A stretch of 64,000 bases of DNA from Deuterostichococcus epilithicus (taxonomy: Eukaryota > Chlorophyta > Trebouxiophyceae > Prasiolales > Stichococcaceae): contig JAVTLE010000007.1 of the NCBI GenBank assembly GCA_033439295.1, forward strand, positions 682,001-746,000, given 5' to 3'. The notes beneath the pieces are model-generated. The model was not told the DNA's origin. It ran no database searches and was given only the letters and a program-made list of their open reading frames with translations. Position 1 is the stretch's first letter. The number at the start of each line of letters is the position of its first letter. This document shows positions 1 through 14,119 of the stretch, in pieces. The position numbers and the translations under genes are program-made.

Positions 1-134
1 TGCTGGCGGAGGACATTGCCAGCATCAACCTGTACGCGGAGCCCACCGTCATCGGCCTGTACGAGCGGCTGGGCTTCCAGAAGGTGGGCGGACACTACTG
101 GGGATGCCCGCTCGGCCAGGTTGCGCACCTGTGA
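1..134 (+). CDS. GNAT-family N-acetyltransferase, C-terminal fragment
   Basis: Open from the left edge of the window in the frame starting at base 3 and ending at the TGA at 132-134. The visible 43 residues contain an 'NLYAEPTVIGLYERLGFQ' stretch, the classic end of the GNAT fold, where a helix after the acetyl-CoA-binding loop leads into the 'YxRLGF' strand, followed by a short basic tail. GNAT enzymes move an acetyl group from acetyl-CoA to an amine; the substrate cannot be told from this piece. The rest of the gene lies outside the window. The next gene is convergent, on the opposite strand. Confidence 0.72.
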   Translation, partial: LAEDIASINLYAEPTVIGLYERLGFQKVGGHYWGCPLGQVAHL

Positions 135-691
135 CAGACCTGTGTCCGGAAGTCTCGCCTGCGGGTGTTGCTTCCTGGCATGCTGACACCTTGCAGGCGT
201 GCGCCTGGCCATCACTACATCGAGAGCGCCTCATCAGGCCCGATCAAAGCGCTTATGCGCATGTGTGGTATTCAGAAGCTGACATTTGGATTGCGGCGAT
301 GATATCACCTACTTCTGGTGCTGCTGCAGGACTTTCAGGACTTGCGGGGCATGTCCTTCCAGCAAAAAGGCAGCATTGGCAAAGCGCTGATGGCCAGCCT
401 GTGAGCGGGCTGCTGCCAATTTTGGCCATGCTGTTGTGCAGCCAACGTCTTGTGCGAATTGTGAGTGAGCTAGGAGCGTTCAGATTTGTTGCTGAAAAGA
501 TTTCGGAGTCTGATTGGTGCCTCTCGTTTGCAACTGCCTGTCAGAGAACCTTGCCAAATCACAAGTGCCGGAGCTTCGCCGATGGCGCAGCTGAATGGAA
601 TTGCGCTGCATCGACTGCCACTCGAGTGCATGAACGATCACGGTGCCAATGCAGTCGGCAGCAGCGCCGAGGGCTATGTCATGGTAATTGA
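135..691. other. convergent intergenic region
   Basis: Lies between the 3' ends of the GNAT gene and the bPH-domain gene. A 195-codon open frame on the plus strand starts inside the GNAT 3' end, but its composition is unstructured and I see no family motif. I see no other gene, repeat or RNA here. Confidence 0.5.
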
Positions 692-2146
692 TCAGCCGCC
701 AAAGCCCTTTGTCGGGCCGCTCTTGGCCTTGCCCTTGCCCGAGGCTGTTTGCTGCTCGCCCTGAGCCGCCTGCCGCTGTTCATTGATGTACTTCTCCATT
801 TCCTTGTGCCTGCAGCAGGACGAAAGACATGAAAGACTCTTGCCACACTATTGGCGCTCGTGCCATCGCCCATTCAGTGGCTGTCAATGGGTAATCGTGC
901 CTGCTGCAGACATCGTGCAGGCTGTGATTCTCCATCAAATGCCTGCAGCAGTCCAGGCTGCATTCATGCTGTCTGCTCACCTGGGCAGTGCGCGCATCTC
1001 GACCTTGTCGCCTGCATAGGCAAGGTCAAAGCTCAAGGCGTCAAGTCGTCATGGGTGCTAGTACTGGTCAGACGTTCACTCTGACTCACGGTCTTGCGAG
1101 CTGAGAGGGCACACTGGCGCAAAGCTGGACATGGCATATCTATCGACCAGTTAAAGGCCACCTCCCCACCGTTTTTGAGCTCGACCACCATGTCCCCCCA
1201 CTCGCCAATGCCGCGGCCGATCGAGATCACTGACTTCACCTCTGAGTACGCCGCATCCAACTGCTCGTCTGCGTGGGAAAAGACGCCGTTCGGATCAGTT
1301 GAGACCGAGCCAGGTGCATGACCGACGCCACAGGGCTTGCAAGCTGCACATGCTTTGCTGCACGTGAGTCAATCACGCAGACAGTGGACATCGCATGCTG
1401 CAAGAGAGCAGGCCAGCGCACTCTTCCAGGGCGCGCTGGTGATGACAGAGATGCGCTTGTTGCTGAAGCGGTACTTGACGAAGGCGCCACGGCCGATGGC
1501 GGCAATCGTGAGCGGCAGCCACAGCAGCGTGGCACCCAGCAGCACATTGACGGCGAGATCCCCGCGGTGCGGCGCCGACTCGAAGTACACGTCCTCGGCG
1601 CCCCAGTCCTGCTGCTTCTTACCGCCGCTCGCCGCAGCCTTTTTGTTTTCCTGCAGCTGCTCGTACGGCGTCTTCGCTTTGCGCTGGCCGCCCGGCGCCG
1701 TCTCGTTCTTGCGGATTTTGGCCAGCCGCGCGTCGAAGTCCTCGTCGCTCTCCTCCCCCGCGTCCCCTGACATAGGAGAAGCAGGAGTGTGCGTCGAAGT
1801 AGGTGCTTGGCTTGAATGCGGTGGCGTGTTGCATGGTGCAGAGCGCGGGCGTCATGCAGAGGCAGAGTGACAAGCAACTGAATCGTGTGCATGGCAATGT
1901 AGCATAGACAGATATTCGCTCAAGTTTGCATGCAGGAACCTTCCCCAGCCCCGCCGTGCACTGATCTGAGGATTCAGCCTGAAGAGTGGTACCTTGTGCC
2001 CGGGTCACAATCTGAGGTCGCCGGTGGTACTGCAGCGTCTGCGAACGGCACAGCTGTGTGAATGGTGTGCATTGCGAGCGCCTGGCGGCGCCAAGCGGCT
2101 GGCACAGCGCGCCTGGCGCACCTGCACCAAGCTGTAAGTGCAACAT
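692..2146 (-). CDS. plastid-targeted bPH-domain membrane protein
   Basis: Five exons: 1993-2146, 1422-1766, 1170-1268, 981-1011 (31 nt) and 692-809. All splice phases close, giving about 248 residues. The first ATG with a transit-like N-terminus is at 2146: Ser/Arg/Gln-rich, no acidic residues, through 'RRPQIVTRAQ'. An acidic stretch follows, then a hydrophobic hairpin ('AVNVLLGATLLWLPLTIAA') and 'FVKYRFSNKRISVIT', which runs into a bacterial-type PH (bPH_2) fold with 'GEWGDMVV' and 'KVEMRALPR'. The layout matches plant chloroplast bPH proteins of unknown biochemical role; two membrane segments plus a small PH fold suggest thylakoid or envelope anchoring. An internal ATG at 1773 could give a form without transit peptide, but the upstream exon splices in frame. 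The family call is firm; function is unknown. Confidence 0.82.
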
Positions 2147-2635
2147 GGCTGCCTGAACGCTCGACAAAGGACTGTTCAGGCGTGAGAGGCCTCGCCAAGT
2201 ATCGTGCGTACACAGGTGATGTTATGAGACACAATCGTCGGTTGGGAGGCTGCAAAATTTAGTCTGTTGCTGCAACGGCAACCACGCTGAACGTGAGCCA
2301 GGAGATTAGGGCAGAACAGCTAGTGTGAATGATACAGGTTATGCAAGTAAATGTTTCTCGCAGTGCTGGTCGCTGGCTCATGGCTTCGATACTGACCAGT
2401 GTCCTCGCAGCGATGAAGAGCGTGTCCAAAGCGCAAGCAGGTAGAAGGGCTCTGATACTGACATGAGAGCTATCTGCTTGGCCAACTGCACGAACGGTCT
2501 GCACGTATGCGCAGCGGCATCAGAAACGGCTCGATTCTCAAACGGCGTTCTTGGCACGACGCCAGTAACAAATAGCCATCCACAGAGGTGTGACGCATGC
2601 ACCGTGCTGACCGCATATCGGCGCGCTTGTACCCT
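2147..2635. other. intergenic: upstream of bPH gene, downstream of TAF6
   Basis: Both flanking genes are on the minus strand, so this holds the 5' flank of the bPH gene and the 3' flank of TAF6. I see no convincing exon, RNA or repeat. Confidence 0.5.
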
Positions 2636-5600
2636 TTATAACACGACGCCAGCGGCGGCCTGGAACTGCACCCACGGCAGCACGCTCTCGCCAAACAGGT
2701 CTGCCACCGCCTGCAGCTGCATGCCCAGGTCACTGTCCTCCCGCCACGCATCTGCACATGAGCACGTGGGGAATGAGCACACGGTGGGTGAACGAAGCGG
2801 GGCGTTTGCCAATTCATGCAACCAGAGGCAAGCGGCGTGACGGACACAGGTGTAGCACTACAGAGGCACGGCCAAGCAGCCGAAGCATTGCCAGTACAGC
2901 ACAGCACAGCTCCTCATCACCTGCCAGCGCGTCGGCAGGGGCGTCATTGCCTGACGACTTGCTCCTGTTCAGTGGCTGCTCTTTGTGGCCCTGCTGCGCC
3001 TCGCCCTCCGCACCCGCGGTGTCTTCCGCTGCCGCAGCTGCTGCTGCCTGGTGCTCCGATGCAGATTTCGCGACCTCCGCGCCGCTGCTGAGGGCTGCTG
3101 CTGGCGGACTGCCGGCCGGGGCGTCTGCCGCCGTCGCCGCGGGACATTCGGCAGCAGCGGCTGCTCCACCCGTCGTCGCAGCATCTGCCGCTGCCTCAGC
3201 GGCACCAGCCGCAGGCTTCTGTTCGTCTGCCGCTGGTGAGACTGCGTCTGCCACGTTTGCTGCAGCTACTGTGGCTGATTGCTCGCCGCCCACTGGCTTT
3301 GCAGCGGCCGGAACCGCGGCTGGAAACTTCGCGTCCGCCACGTCTGCTGCGGCTGCTGTGGCGGATTGCTCGCCGCCCGGCGGCTTTGCAGCAGGAGCCG
3401 CAGCTGCTGGCCGTCGCGATGCCGCCGGCCGCGGGAGCGCCATCACACCATTGACCCGCCGCCTGCCTGACGCGAGCTGCACCGAGCCGCCTGGTGCTGC
3501 AGGCTGCTGCTCGCAAGGCGACTGCAGGCGCCGCCGCTTGGCGGCGCTGGGTGACGCCGCCAGCGCATCGTCAATCAGCCTGAGCGTGTTCACGTGCAGC
3601 AGTTGGAACTTCAGGCTGCAGAGAGCATGGCAGCAGTTCGCTGATGCGCCTTTGCCGGCCCCACTGCTGCAGACCAGGTGCTGCTGCAGGGCAGGCAGCC
3701 GGGGCTGGCGGTGTAAGACGGCACACTTCAAGCGGACGCAAGGTGTTCGGAAGCGATGCCCGCATCTGCTGCAGCCTGCAGAAGAGCTCGACAAGATGCC
3801 TCTGAGTGCAGGAGCCGGACCTGTCTGTGACGCCGGCGAACACTGCGCCCACGGCGGCCGCCTGCAGCGCGCCAAAGCACCGCAACGCCTCTGCCCGCTT
3901 GAGCTGGTTCGCCGATCTTGGCTTGCCGCTTTGCTCCTGCTCCTGCGGTCAGGCGGTGCTGGCGGTCTGCAGGCGCCTTGCATCGCTGCTGAGGGATAGG
4001 TGGGGCGCATTGCTGGCATGCAGGACTGGGAGCCCCTGGCGCCCAGTCGTACTATGCTCCCGCCCGCAGTGGAACGCCAGAACGCTACATGCAGCCGCAG
4101 GCATCAGTGCAGCAATCCAGCTGCTCCGAAGGGCGAGCACCGAGCAGCTGGTGCTTCCAGTCGGTGGACATCTTCCTAGGTTGCAACGTGATGCTAGTTC
4201 ACACGTGATGCTGCGAAGTTTTGCCTCCCTCATAACAAACCTGGGCGCCCAGCAGCGGCTTCAGCCGCGCGAGGTAGGGCGCCAGGTGTGGCAGCAGCAG
4301 CAGCCGCACGGTGCGCGGCCCCAGGGCTGCCAGGCCGACGATTGCGCCTGCGGCGCAAGCGGTCACTGCCCTGTCCAGGTCTGCCCGCCGACCTTGTTTC
4401 TGCCAGCGGCCCACTCGACTTGTGACGGGCACGACAAGCAGGAGGTGCAGTTGATGGCAGTGCAGCGGTGGCAGGCGAGGGAGCAGCTGCAGTCCGGGGC
4501 AGCTGATGCTGATGCGTGCAACTCCTGTCGGACCTATTCTCGCTCAGGTGCGCCCCGCAGGCACTCAAGAAGCTGCGGTTTGAAATCCGCACCATAGTGC
4601 GTGGTGAGCGGCTTCCCGCTGTCCAGCAGCGCCTTGACCAGCGTGCGGCTAATCCGCGGCTGGATGTTGTGCAGTGGGTCGCCAAAGCGGGCGCAGATGA
4701 AGCGCACCAGCCGCGCCGCGGTGTCGCGCACCGCCCAGTGGTCTGCCATTGGCGCATCCTGCCGCCGAGAGATTGGTCTCAGCCAGCAGCTTACTCATAC
4801 AGCAGACGCGCACCTGATCTGAACGAGATGGATTTCAGAGGCGGATGGACTGGGGCATCATCCGCAGAGCACCGTGGGCACATTCCATGTTGTCTCGTTG
4901 TGCCAGGCCCGCGGACTGCTAAGACCAAAAGCCGCAAGGTTCCAGTGCAGGCCAGGAACTGCGCATATCTCTGCGCGGCTCAACCCGAGGCGATGCGCAT
5001 AAGTACCAGGCTGATGGCAACGGGCAGCTGCAAAACAGTCAGAACGCTCACCCCGAGGCTCCGCGCGACAAGGCAGGTCAGCACAGGCGGCAGCAGCTGG
5101 TGCAGATAGGGCGCCAGGCCCAGGTGGGGGTTGCCCAGCAGCGCCCGGCCGGCGGCCAGCAGGCGGGACAGCCGCCCCAGGTCCCGCAGCCCGCTGCCGA
5201 CGCCCTCGCCAATGAGCTGCACCAGGTATGGGACCAGCGCTGCCAGGCCTGCATGACGCACACAAGCCACGGTTACATGAGGGTCTTTTGAGGACTTATG
5301 TTGAGGCCGATGAGGTGCATCAGGTACGGCAGCGTGGCGCCGCCGGGCCTGTGTTACACAGGAGATGCATGTTAAAACCAAACCATGACTGTTCTTAGGT
5401 ATGACGCCGACGTCCTCGCTGATGAGCTGCACCAGGCACAGCACCAGCGCCGGCAGGCCTGCGGGACACACCGCAATAGCTAGCTTTGTGACCCTTTTCT
5501 GAGGAAATGTGTTCCTGCGCAGCCCGCCGCCGACGCCCTTGCCAATGAGCTGCGCCAGGTACGGCACCAGCGCCGCCAGGCCTGCATAATGCACACGACA

Positions 5601-7538
5601 GTTGCTTTGTTGAGAGTTTTGGGGCGAAAGCATGTTGTGTTCGATTGGTTGCACAAGGGCGGCACCAGCGCCGCCACGCTTGAGACTTGCACTCCAAGTC
5701 GACTGGTTTTGATGACAACCACATCGCAGCCCGGTCGGTAGAATACTATATATGATTGAGAGCATTTTCGGTGTTTGCCAACATGGAAAGTTTGCGATGA
5801 AACTGGCCGCACCTGGATCCGTTGACAGTGACGCAAAAATGGCCCGTTCCAGCTGCTCCGGATTGCCGTCTGCTGCTGCGGTGGTCGCCGGCAGGGTGCC
5901 AGTGGTTGCTGCCGCGGTGTCGGGCTGCTGCGGCGCAGCAGGCACTTGGGCGGGAGCCGCGCCGGCGCCCGCTGCCTTTGCCACCGCAGCTGCAGCGGCG
6001 GCAGCGCCGTTCAGCAGCACCTCCGACACCCTGTCGAAGTACAGCTGCAGCTCCTGCGACAATCACAGGCGTGAGGGTCTTTGGAACGAGACTGACAGCA
6101 TGCGCTGGATTAACGAGACACTCTCCAAAACTCGTTGAACACCAACTTCTGCAAACAGTCTGCTCGACAACAAGCCCGAGCCCTCTCAGATTCACAGACT
6201 GCAGGACCCCTGCAAAGCTTGTTGTGCTGCTCGTGTTTCAAAAGGCAGGGCCTGTCAAGACGCCACATGGTCATGCCGCATGGAGGTGTTCTGCTTGCAA
6301 AGTGCAAGGGATATGCAGGATTGATCATTTTTGGAGCCAACGAGAAGCTGCATACCTGCGACAGGACGTGCTTGACGGGGGCGCGCACAACGCTGCCGTC
6401 CACCTGCTCGTCGCCGGCGGCGGACTGCCTACCGGCTGCCACAGGCGTCGCGGCGGCGGCGGCGGGCGCCGCTGGGGCGCTGGCACGCTGCCGCTTCCTG
6501 GCGCGGGACCGCTCCAGGGGGGCATTCTCGGGGATTGCCGGCTGCACGCCGTCAACGACCAGCCAGTGTGGCAGCAGGCCCACCTCGATCGGCGGCCGCG
6601 GCAGGCTCTTGCCGATCACCTGCCGCACAGTCGCCCCAGAACTGTCGCATCGATAGGAACGATGCTCGACGGAGCCATGAGACCACACAAGGCGAGCACT
6701 TGCAGACCGACCCGCTGTGCACCAGCGGCTGCTGCAAGCCAGCGTCGGAGCGTGGGAAGGGCCGCAGCCAAGCTGGCGATGCGAGAGCTCGTGCGTCTGC
6801 TGCTTAGCAGAGTCGAGCTTCGCTGATCAGGGTGGCAAACGATGTTGCTGCTGGGAGTCGAGCTTCGCTGATCAGGGCGGCAAACGCTGTTGCTGCTGGG
6901 GGGAGTCGAACAGAAAACCTGGTCGAACGGCGCCTCCCGGTCCTCGAGGAAGTACAGGTCCGAGTGGCCCGCCGCTCGCAGGAAGCGCGCCGCGTCCTTG
7001 CTGCTGTTCGCGAAACCGTACACCGGCTGCAGCCGAGGCGCTCAGCAGTCAGAGGAGGGGCGTTTGATTTCGGGGATTTGAGCGCGGCAGGGGACATGCA
7101 CCGCTAGTAGAGCAGGACTCTGGCGTTATGCATGAGGACGGTGCAGATGGAGGGTCTGCACAATTGTATGTCAGCACACACTGCACGCGCCGCGCCTGGA
7201 CATTTCGTAGCCGCAGGGCGTTGCTGATGTCATCGGTGGACAGCGCAGCCCGCTTGGAGTGCCGCTTGAACTTCACCGCCTCCTGCACGGCTGCGGCCAA
7301 GCGCAGTCAGTGCATAATGCTTGCGTGCACCGCAATGGGATGCAGATTGATCGATATGAGGCAATGTGGGCGTGCTGATCGGCTTGCTAGCGCTGGAGAG
7401 GACTCGGCGTACCTGGATGATTTCGCGCAGGCGGTATTCCACATCTGGCGCTAGCACCTTGGCCGCATCGGCGCTCAGCTTTGTGATGCCAACGCTGTCG
7501 GCTATCACCTGGAGCGTCACAGGCTGCACGAAGCTCAT
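2636..7538 (-). CDS. TAF6: TAF6, transcription initiation factor TFIID subunit
   Basis: Histone-fold subunit of TFIID (and often SAGA). The ATG at 7538 opens a TAF homology domain: exon 7413-7538 ('TKLSADAAKVLAPDVEYRLR') joins an exon from 7282 ('EAVKFKRHSKRAALSTDDI'). Next come 'YGFANSSKDAARFLRAAGH' near 7020, 'PHWLVVDGVQPAIPENAP' near 6560 and 'SQELQLYFDRVSEVLL' near 6060, which starts the C-terminal HEAT domain. HEAT exons follow: 'LAALVPYLVQLIGEGVG' with 'NPHLGLAPYLHQLLPPVL' (5040-5248), 'HYGAD'-containing 4534-4749, 'GAIVGLAALGPRTVRLLLLP' near 4350 and 'FGALQAAAVGAVFAG' near 3850. The tail is Ala-rich low complexity (about 3000-3560) and ends 'DLFGESVLPWV' before TAA at 2636. Identity is firm; several exon ends are approximate. 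Introns between 5250 and 5700 hold diverged copies of the HEAT exon. The promoter is shared with PP1. Confidence 0.9.
5300..5684 (-). repeat. four diverged copies of the start of a TAF6 HEAT exon
   Basis: The working exon begins at 5248 on the minus strand and encodes LAALVPYLVQLIGEGVG. Related segments lie upstream in transcript order at about 5305-5351, 5404-5462, 5519-5584 and, shorter, 5658-5680. Each full copy reads as a splice AG followed by 'G-L-x-A-L-x-x-x-L-x-x-L-I', then loses similarity. The copy at 5519-5584 is closest to the working exon. None has an obvious donor at the equivalent place, so they look like partial tandem duplicates in an intron rather than complete alternative exons. 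Confidence 0.8.
6811..6900. repeat. two tandem 45-bp repeats in a TAF6 intron
   Basis: Units 6811-6855 and 6856-6900 differ at two bases (t/c and a/c), and a short third start (agtcga) follows a gg insertion. The repeat sits in the intron after the exon encoding 'DREAPFDQ'. Near-identity points to a recent duplication. Confidence 0.9.
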
Positions 7539-8346
7539 CCTTGCGCACGGGACGGCCGTGGATCGCGTGCGCTGGCTGGGCCTCAGCGGCTGTTCATGAG
7601 CAAATTCAGCTATGGGTAATGGCGCGCCGGAGCCGGTGCCGCGCCTCGCTGGACGCAGTGCTGCATATGATCTGCCTGCTCGTAGGTTGGCACCAAACTT
7701 CTGGCGGATGTGCAAGCTCTGAGCAGGGTTGTGAGAAACGTGCTGGGACGGACTCTCAGAAGGTGAAATCTCAGTTGCACAAACTAAGCCGCAAGGTTGC
7801 ATTCGCAGGTTTGCAAGCGGCAACGGCTGAAGCAACGCTCGACACATCACCTGCAAGCGTTTCAAACACCTGTGCAGGAGGACAGGCCGCTGAAGCGCCC
7901 TTGACGCCGTCATCGACTGGGGCAGATGGCTCTCCTAGCCCAGCAGAGGGGGCTAGCTTAGGGGCATTTGACACCCCGCCTGGCGCTGAATTCGTGCCTC
8001 GAAATCCGTGGTGAGAGTCCAGACATATCTGCATAGTCTTTGCGGCCTCTCTGCTTGTCAAAGTGGCTGCGAGCCCTGCAGCATTGCCTGTGGCCAGAGG
8101 TTGCGATCCGCAGCAGCATAGCGGTTGAGGTGCTGGAGGAGAGTCCAACATGCCATAGAACACTGATCTGCTGCACATCTGTGCATGAGAGTGCCCGTCC
8201 TGCAAAGAGTTGCCCATGTAAACACACCTCTTTTGAGTTCCTGCAGGTAGATCCAGGCAGCAGCTCGCGGCCCTGGCTGCAGTCGCAGCAGCAGTTTAGC
8301 AGCGACCGCGCCCGGCTGCGGCCGCGGCCCCGGGGGCTGAGTCGAG
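7539..8346. promoter_or_regulatory. divergent promoter region TAF6 / PP1
   Basis: An 808-bp space between the TAF6 ATG (minus) and the PP1 ATG (plus). It must hold both promoters and 5' UTRs. Overlapping open frames on both strands exist around 7771-8217 (Ser/Ala/Gly/Pro-rich), but neither has a motif or a clear splice setting, so I do not call a gene. I recognise no TATA box or other element. Confidence 0.5.
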
Positions 8347-10754
<2,408 letters not shown>

Positions 10755-11646
10755 ATCGCTGGCGACTGCAGCTTCCGAGGTTTGCCAGTCTGGCGCGCAA
10801 GCGCCCTAGGGCAACATCTCGGCATCGTGCCCTCGGTTCCGAGAGGGCAGACTGCGCCCCTTGTCAGGCGTTGCTGGCATGTGCCGCCAGGTTGTGTGTG
10901 GGCACACGGGCTTTGATTTGTCGTTCTGTCGCTTGAACAAGTTGTTGTTGCCGGCATTCTAGACGCAGAGGCGTGGAGGCGGCCCGTTCTTCTTTGCTGC
11001 AATAGCTAGACAGGGAATGTTGTAATGTGCTGGTCGGTAAGCTCCGAAGCCATACACTTGCAACAAATTGACTTTGACGCATCTGCTGTCCCTGCGCCCG
11101 ACTGGTGACTTGGTTCCAATGTTGCAGGGACAGTAAGTGCCGTCTGCCAAGTCGCACCAAATCTGGTGTTGTGGCAGATCACTACAGGGCCTCCGACGTG
11201 TGGTGATGGCTCACGAGTCGTGCAGTCTTCTGAGTGACACACCTGCTTTGATGTCATTGAAGCAGGTGTGTCACTCGAGTGACTGCCTCAACGCTCGGAG
11301 GCAAATTCAAAAGACTGACCATTGCATGTCTTTGCAATTAGGTGAAGCGGACCGGTGCATACGCAACTGCAGCTTCTGATCTGAGCTCGTACAGCTGTCG
11401 AACCGCCTTGAGACCGATACCAGCTTTGCTCGATTGACTCAACGCACCACGCCAGTGCCTTCGCCTCTTTCGATCTGCGCACACTGCAGCAAGGCCAAAT
11501 TGAACCTCACGACGTCCTGCTGGTCGGGCCTTCTACAAGGCTGATTTTCCCGGGCTCTCAGCGCTCCGGCAGTTCCGGCGTCCTCAAGCCGATCAACCTG
11601 CTGCTCTGCGCCCGCCGCCGCTGCTGCGCTCGCCCCGCATCGAGGA
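10755..11646. other. intergenic: PP1 3' flank and FAD-oxidoreductase 5' flank
   Basis: An 892-bp region between tandem plus-strand genes. Apart from the inverted repeat at 11232-11276 I see no gene, motif or repeat. Confidence 0.5.
11232..11276. repeat. perfect 17-bp inverted repeat (hairpin)
   Basis: The arm gagtgacacacctgctt (11232-11248) is exactly inverted at 11260-11276 across an 11-nt loop. It lies about 480 bp after the PP1 stop and 370 bp before the next ATG. It could be a hairpin in an RNA, a protein-binding palindrome or a small mobile-element scar; nothing else nearby decides which. Confidence 0.85.
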
Positions 11647-14119
11647 ATGCTGACGACTCCGGCCACTGAGCACGTCGCCGCTTCGCAAGCCGCCGTCTCC
11701 GCCGTGCTGCCGCCAATGCGCCGCGCCTGCAGCATCGCCGTCGTTGGCGGCGGGCTGGCCGGCCTCAGCTGCGCACACCAGCTGCTGCGGCTGCTGCCGC
11801 ACGCACAGGCCACAGTTTTTGACATGGGCCGCAGCGGGCCGGGTGAGCCTTCAGCCTCCCTCTTTGCTTCCTTTGCAGATCAGAGCATGTATCTGGCAGG
11901 TCTGCTGCAGGCTACCATGATTGCAACTGCAATGCATTTTCTGCAGGCGGCCGTGCGTCCACCCGGCGACTGGATGCGCTGCAGTTTGATCACGGCTGCC
12001 AGTTCGTCCGGATCGACCCAGACGCCGGCTCCGGCACAGCAGCGAGCGATTTTGCGGAACAGATGCAGCTCTGGCGGCAGGAAGGTGCGGATGCGAGATT
12101 CCGTCGATGCAAAGCTTTGCAAGCTGGGATCGCCTGCAAGTGTGCTGCACCTGATGCACAGCCCCGAGATTTCATGTCGCCCATACACTGCTCGAAGCAG
12201 CCTATCAAACAGGGTTTCTCCTGCGAAGGCGCCATTGCGCAGTGGGACAGCTGCCGCCTCGGCCTGCTGGAGGCGGGCACCTCGAAGTTCACGCAGCGTC
12301 GGTCGGCCACCTTGCAGCACCAAAGCGCTGGGGGCACAGTGGCAGGGGAGGGTTTCTGCCGCCTCTTAGGGCAAGGAGACACGTTCGTCGGTGCACCCAC
12401 AATGGACTCGCTGTGCCACAGCCTGGCGGCGCAGCATGCCGGCCGCCTGCACCGCGTCTGGAGCACGAAGGCACGTGCCAAGCTTGGCATGCGGCTGGAA
12501 TCAAAACCTGACTGCCGCAACACCGCGGCCTTTGTGCATGCTGCATCCATGAGCGTGCACGGGACGACCTTGACTGGCCGGCATCCAGTCGTCTCGTCAG
12601 TCGACCTGCCACGCTGCAGCTGCTGCACCCAGTCGGTGGCCTCTGCCTGGGCCTGACCGCCCATCTGCCGCCGCATGAAGCTGGTTCGAGCCCTTTCTGC
12701 GGCCACGAACCAGGCCAGCTGAGGAGTCCTGTTTCGTTGACCAAAACCAGGTCAGTGGACTGGAGGAGGACGGCAGCGGCGGCTTCGAGCTGCACGGGGT
12801 TTCGAAGCCTGACGCCGAGGCGGCTTCCCTGGGCGCCTTTGACGCGGTGGTGCTGTCAGACGCCATGGCTGGCAATCCTGGTGAGTGACCTGTGCAGCAT
12901 TGGCAAGCATCTTGATCAATCGGTGGCCAAGATGAGGTGGCAGTCCCAGTGTGCGAGCACGCCTCTGCGTTTCACCAAGGTTTCACTCTGCCACAACTAG
13001 ATGCCCGTGGCTGGTGCTGCCATGGTGGTGCACAGTTCAGCATTGGTCACCTTGCTGGCAGGATCGCCGGGCCACATTCAGACGTCCTCGGGCGCCGTGA
13101 GCCAGCTGTTGGCGCGACTGGGGGCAGCGCAGGCGGAGCCGCGGCTGACGCTGATGGCGGCGTTTCCTGCCGGCGCCGTGGCTGCGCCGTTTGATGCCGT
13201 GACAGTTTCCAGCAGCGAACACATCGAATTTATCAGCCACGACTCTGCCAAGCCAGGTGCCAGGGGATTTTCACGCGGCCCCTCAAATGCGGTTTTGGAG
13301 CTTCAGAGCCGACCCACAGCGCGTGGCGTCGCGGGAGGCAGGGCTCGTGACCGGTCTGCTGCCATATCAGAGCGGTTGGCAAAATTTGGCTTGCAGCAAG
13401 AGGCCTCGGGTTGTCAGTCCAAACGAGGCTGTCACAAGGGCGACGCCCTCTGCAGGCAGGCTGACTTCACGTGGTGTTGCCTTGAGTGATGGCTTTCGGT
13501 ACAAATGCTGCGCAGGTCGCCGGGGCGGCGACGGCCCGCAATACTGGACTGCGGTGTCCACAGCCGCCTTTGCAAGCCGCGCCATCGCCGACGGCCTGCC
13601 GCTGCAGGTCGATGGCAAGTATCAGCGGCCGCGGGAGGCCGCCATGGCAAGTGTCATCTCGGGTGGGCGCTGCTTCATGAACTCGCAGCCTGCCGCCTGC
13701 GGTCCTGGATGCCGGATGTGCCTCCCATGGGCTGCAGCACCTGCACCGCGCCCTCCATCGGCAGGCAAAAAACTGCAGGCGCCGTGCAAATGCGGGCATT
13801 TGAAGGACTTCTGTTAATTCCTGTTGATCCTTGTGGCGCTGCCGCAGAGATGCTGGGGCGGCTATGCAAGCTGTTGGCGCCGTTCGCCGCCAACGGCGGG
13901 GCGGCACTGCAGCAGCCGCTGCATGCAGCGGCGCAGCGGTGGGGCAGCGCACTCTACCCTGTGCCGCAGCAAGACCCAGCAACGCTGCTGCTCGCGACGC
14001 CGGACGGCCGGGTCGCCGCCGTCGGCGACTGGCTGGCGGGCTCGGAGGCGCAGCGGGTGGTGCTGCAGGCGCACGCGACGGCACGGGCGCTGAGCGAGCG
14101 TCTCGCTGGCGGCGGGTGA
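11647..14119 (+). CDS. renalase-like NAD/FAD-dependent oxidoreductase
   Basis: The N-terminal Rossmann motif 'IAVVGGGLAGLSCAHQLL' (GxGxxG) ends exon 1 at 11842. It joins in phase to exon 11947-12084, reading 'GPGGRASTRRLDALQFDHG', the family hallmark (GGR..TRR, FDHG). Later exons: 12229 onward ('FVGAPTMDSLCHSL'), about 12750-12880 ('FDAVVLSDAMAGNPG'), 13070-13255 ('EPRLTLMAAFPAG', ends DSAKPG), 13519-13650 ('YWTAVSTAAFASRAIA') and 13849-14119 ('RWGSALYPVP', 'VAAVGDWLAGS'), with TGA at 14117. The order follows plant renalase-like flavoproteins (COG3380 type), thought to act on reduced nicotinamides or amines; the substrate is not shown here. The ATG at 11647 is used; one at 11716 is possible. 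Some inner exon borders are approximate. Confidence 0.84.

Noticed and set aside
2165-2167. TTG at 2167 as start of the bPH gene
   Set aside because: A normal ATG at 2146 in the same frame gives a complete transit peptide; nuclear genes rarely start at TTG.
2758-3999. 413-codon plus-strand frame, Ala/Ser/Cys-rich
   Set aside because: It is the antisense shadow of the Ala-rich low-complexity tail of TAF6; the minus frame joins TAF6 motifs on both sides.
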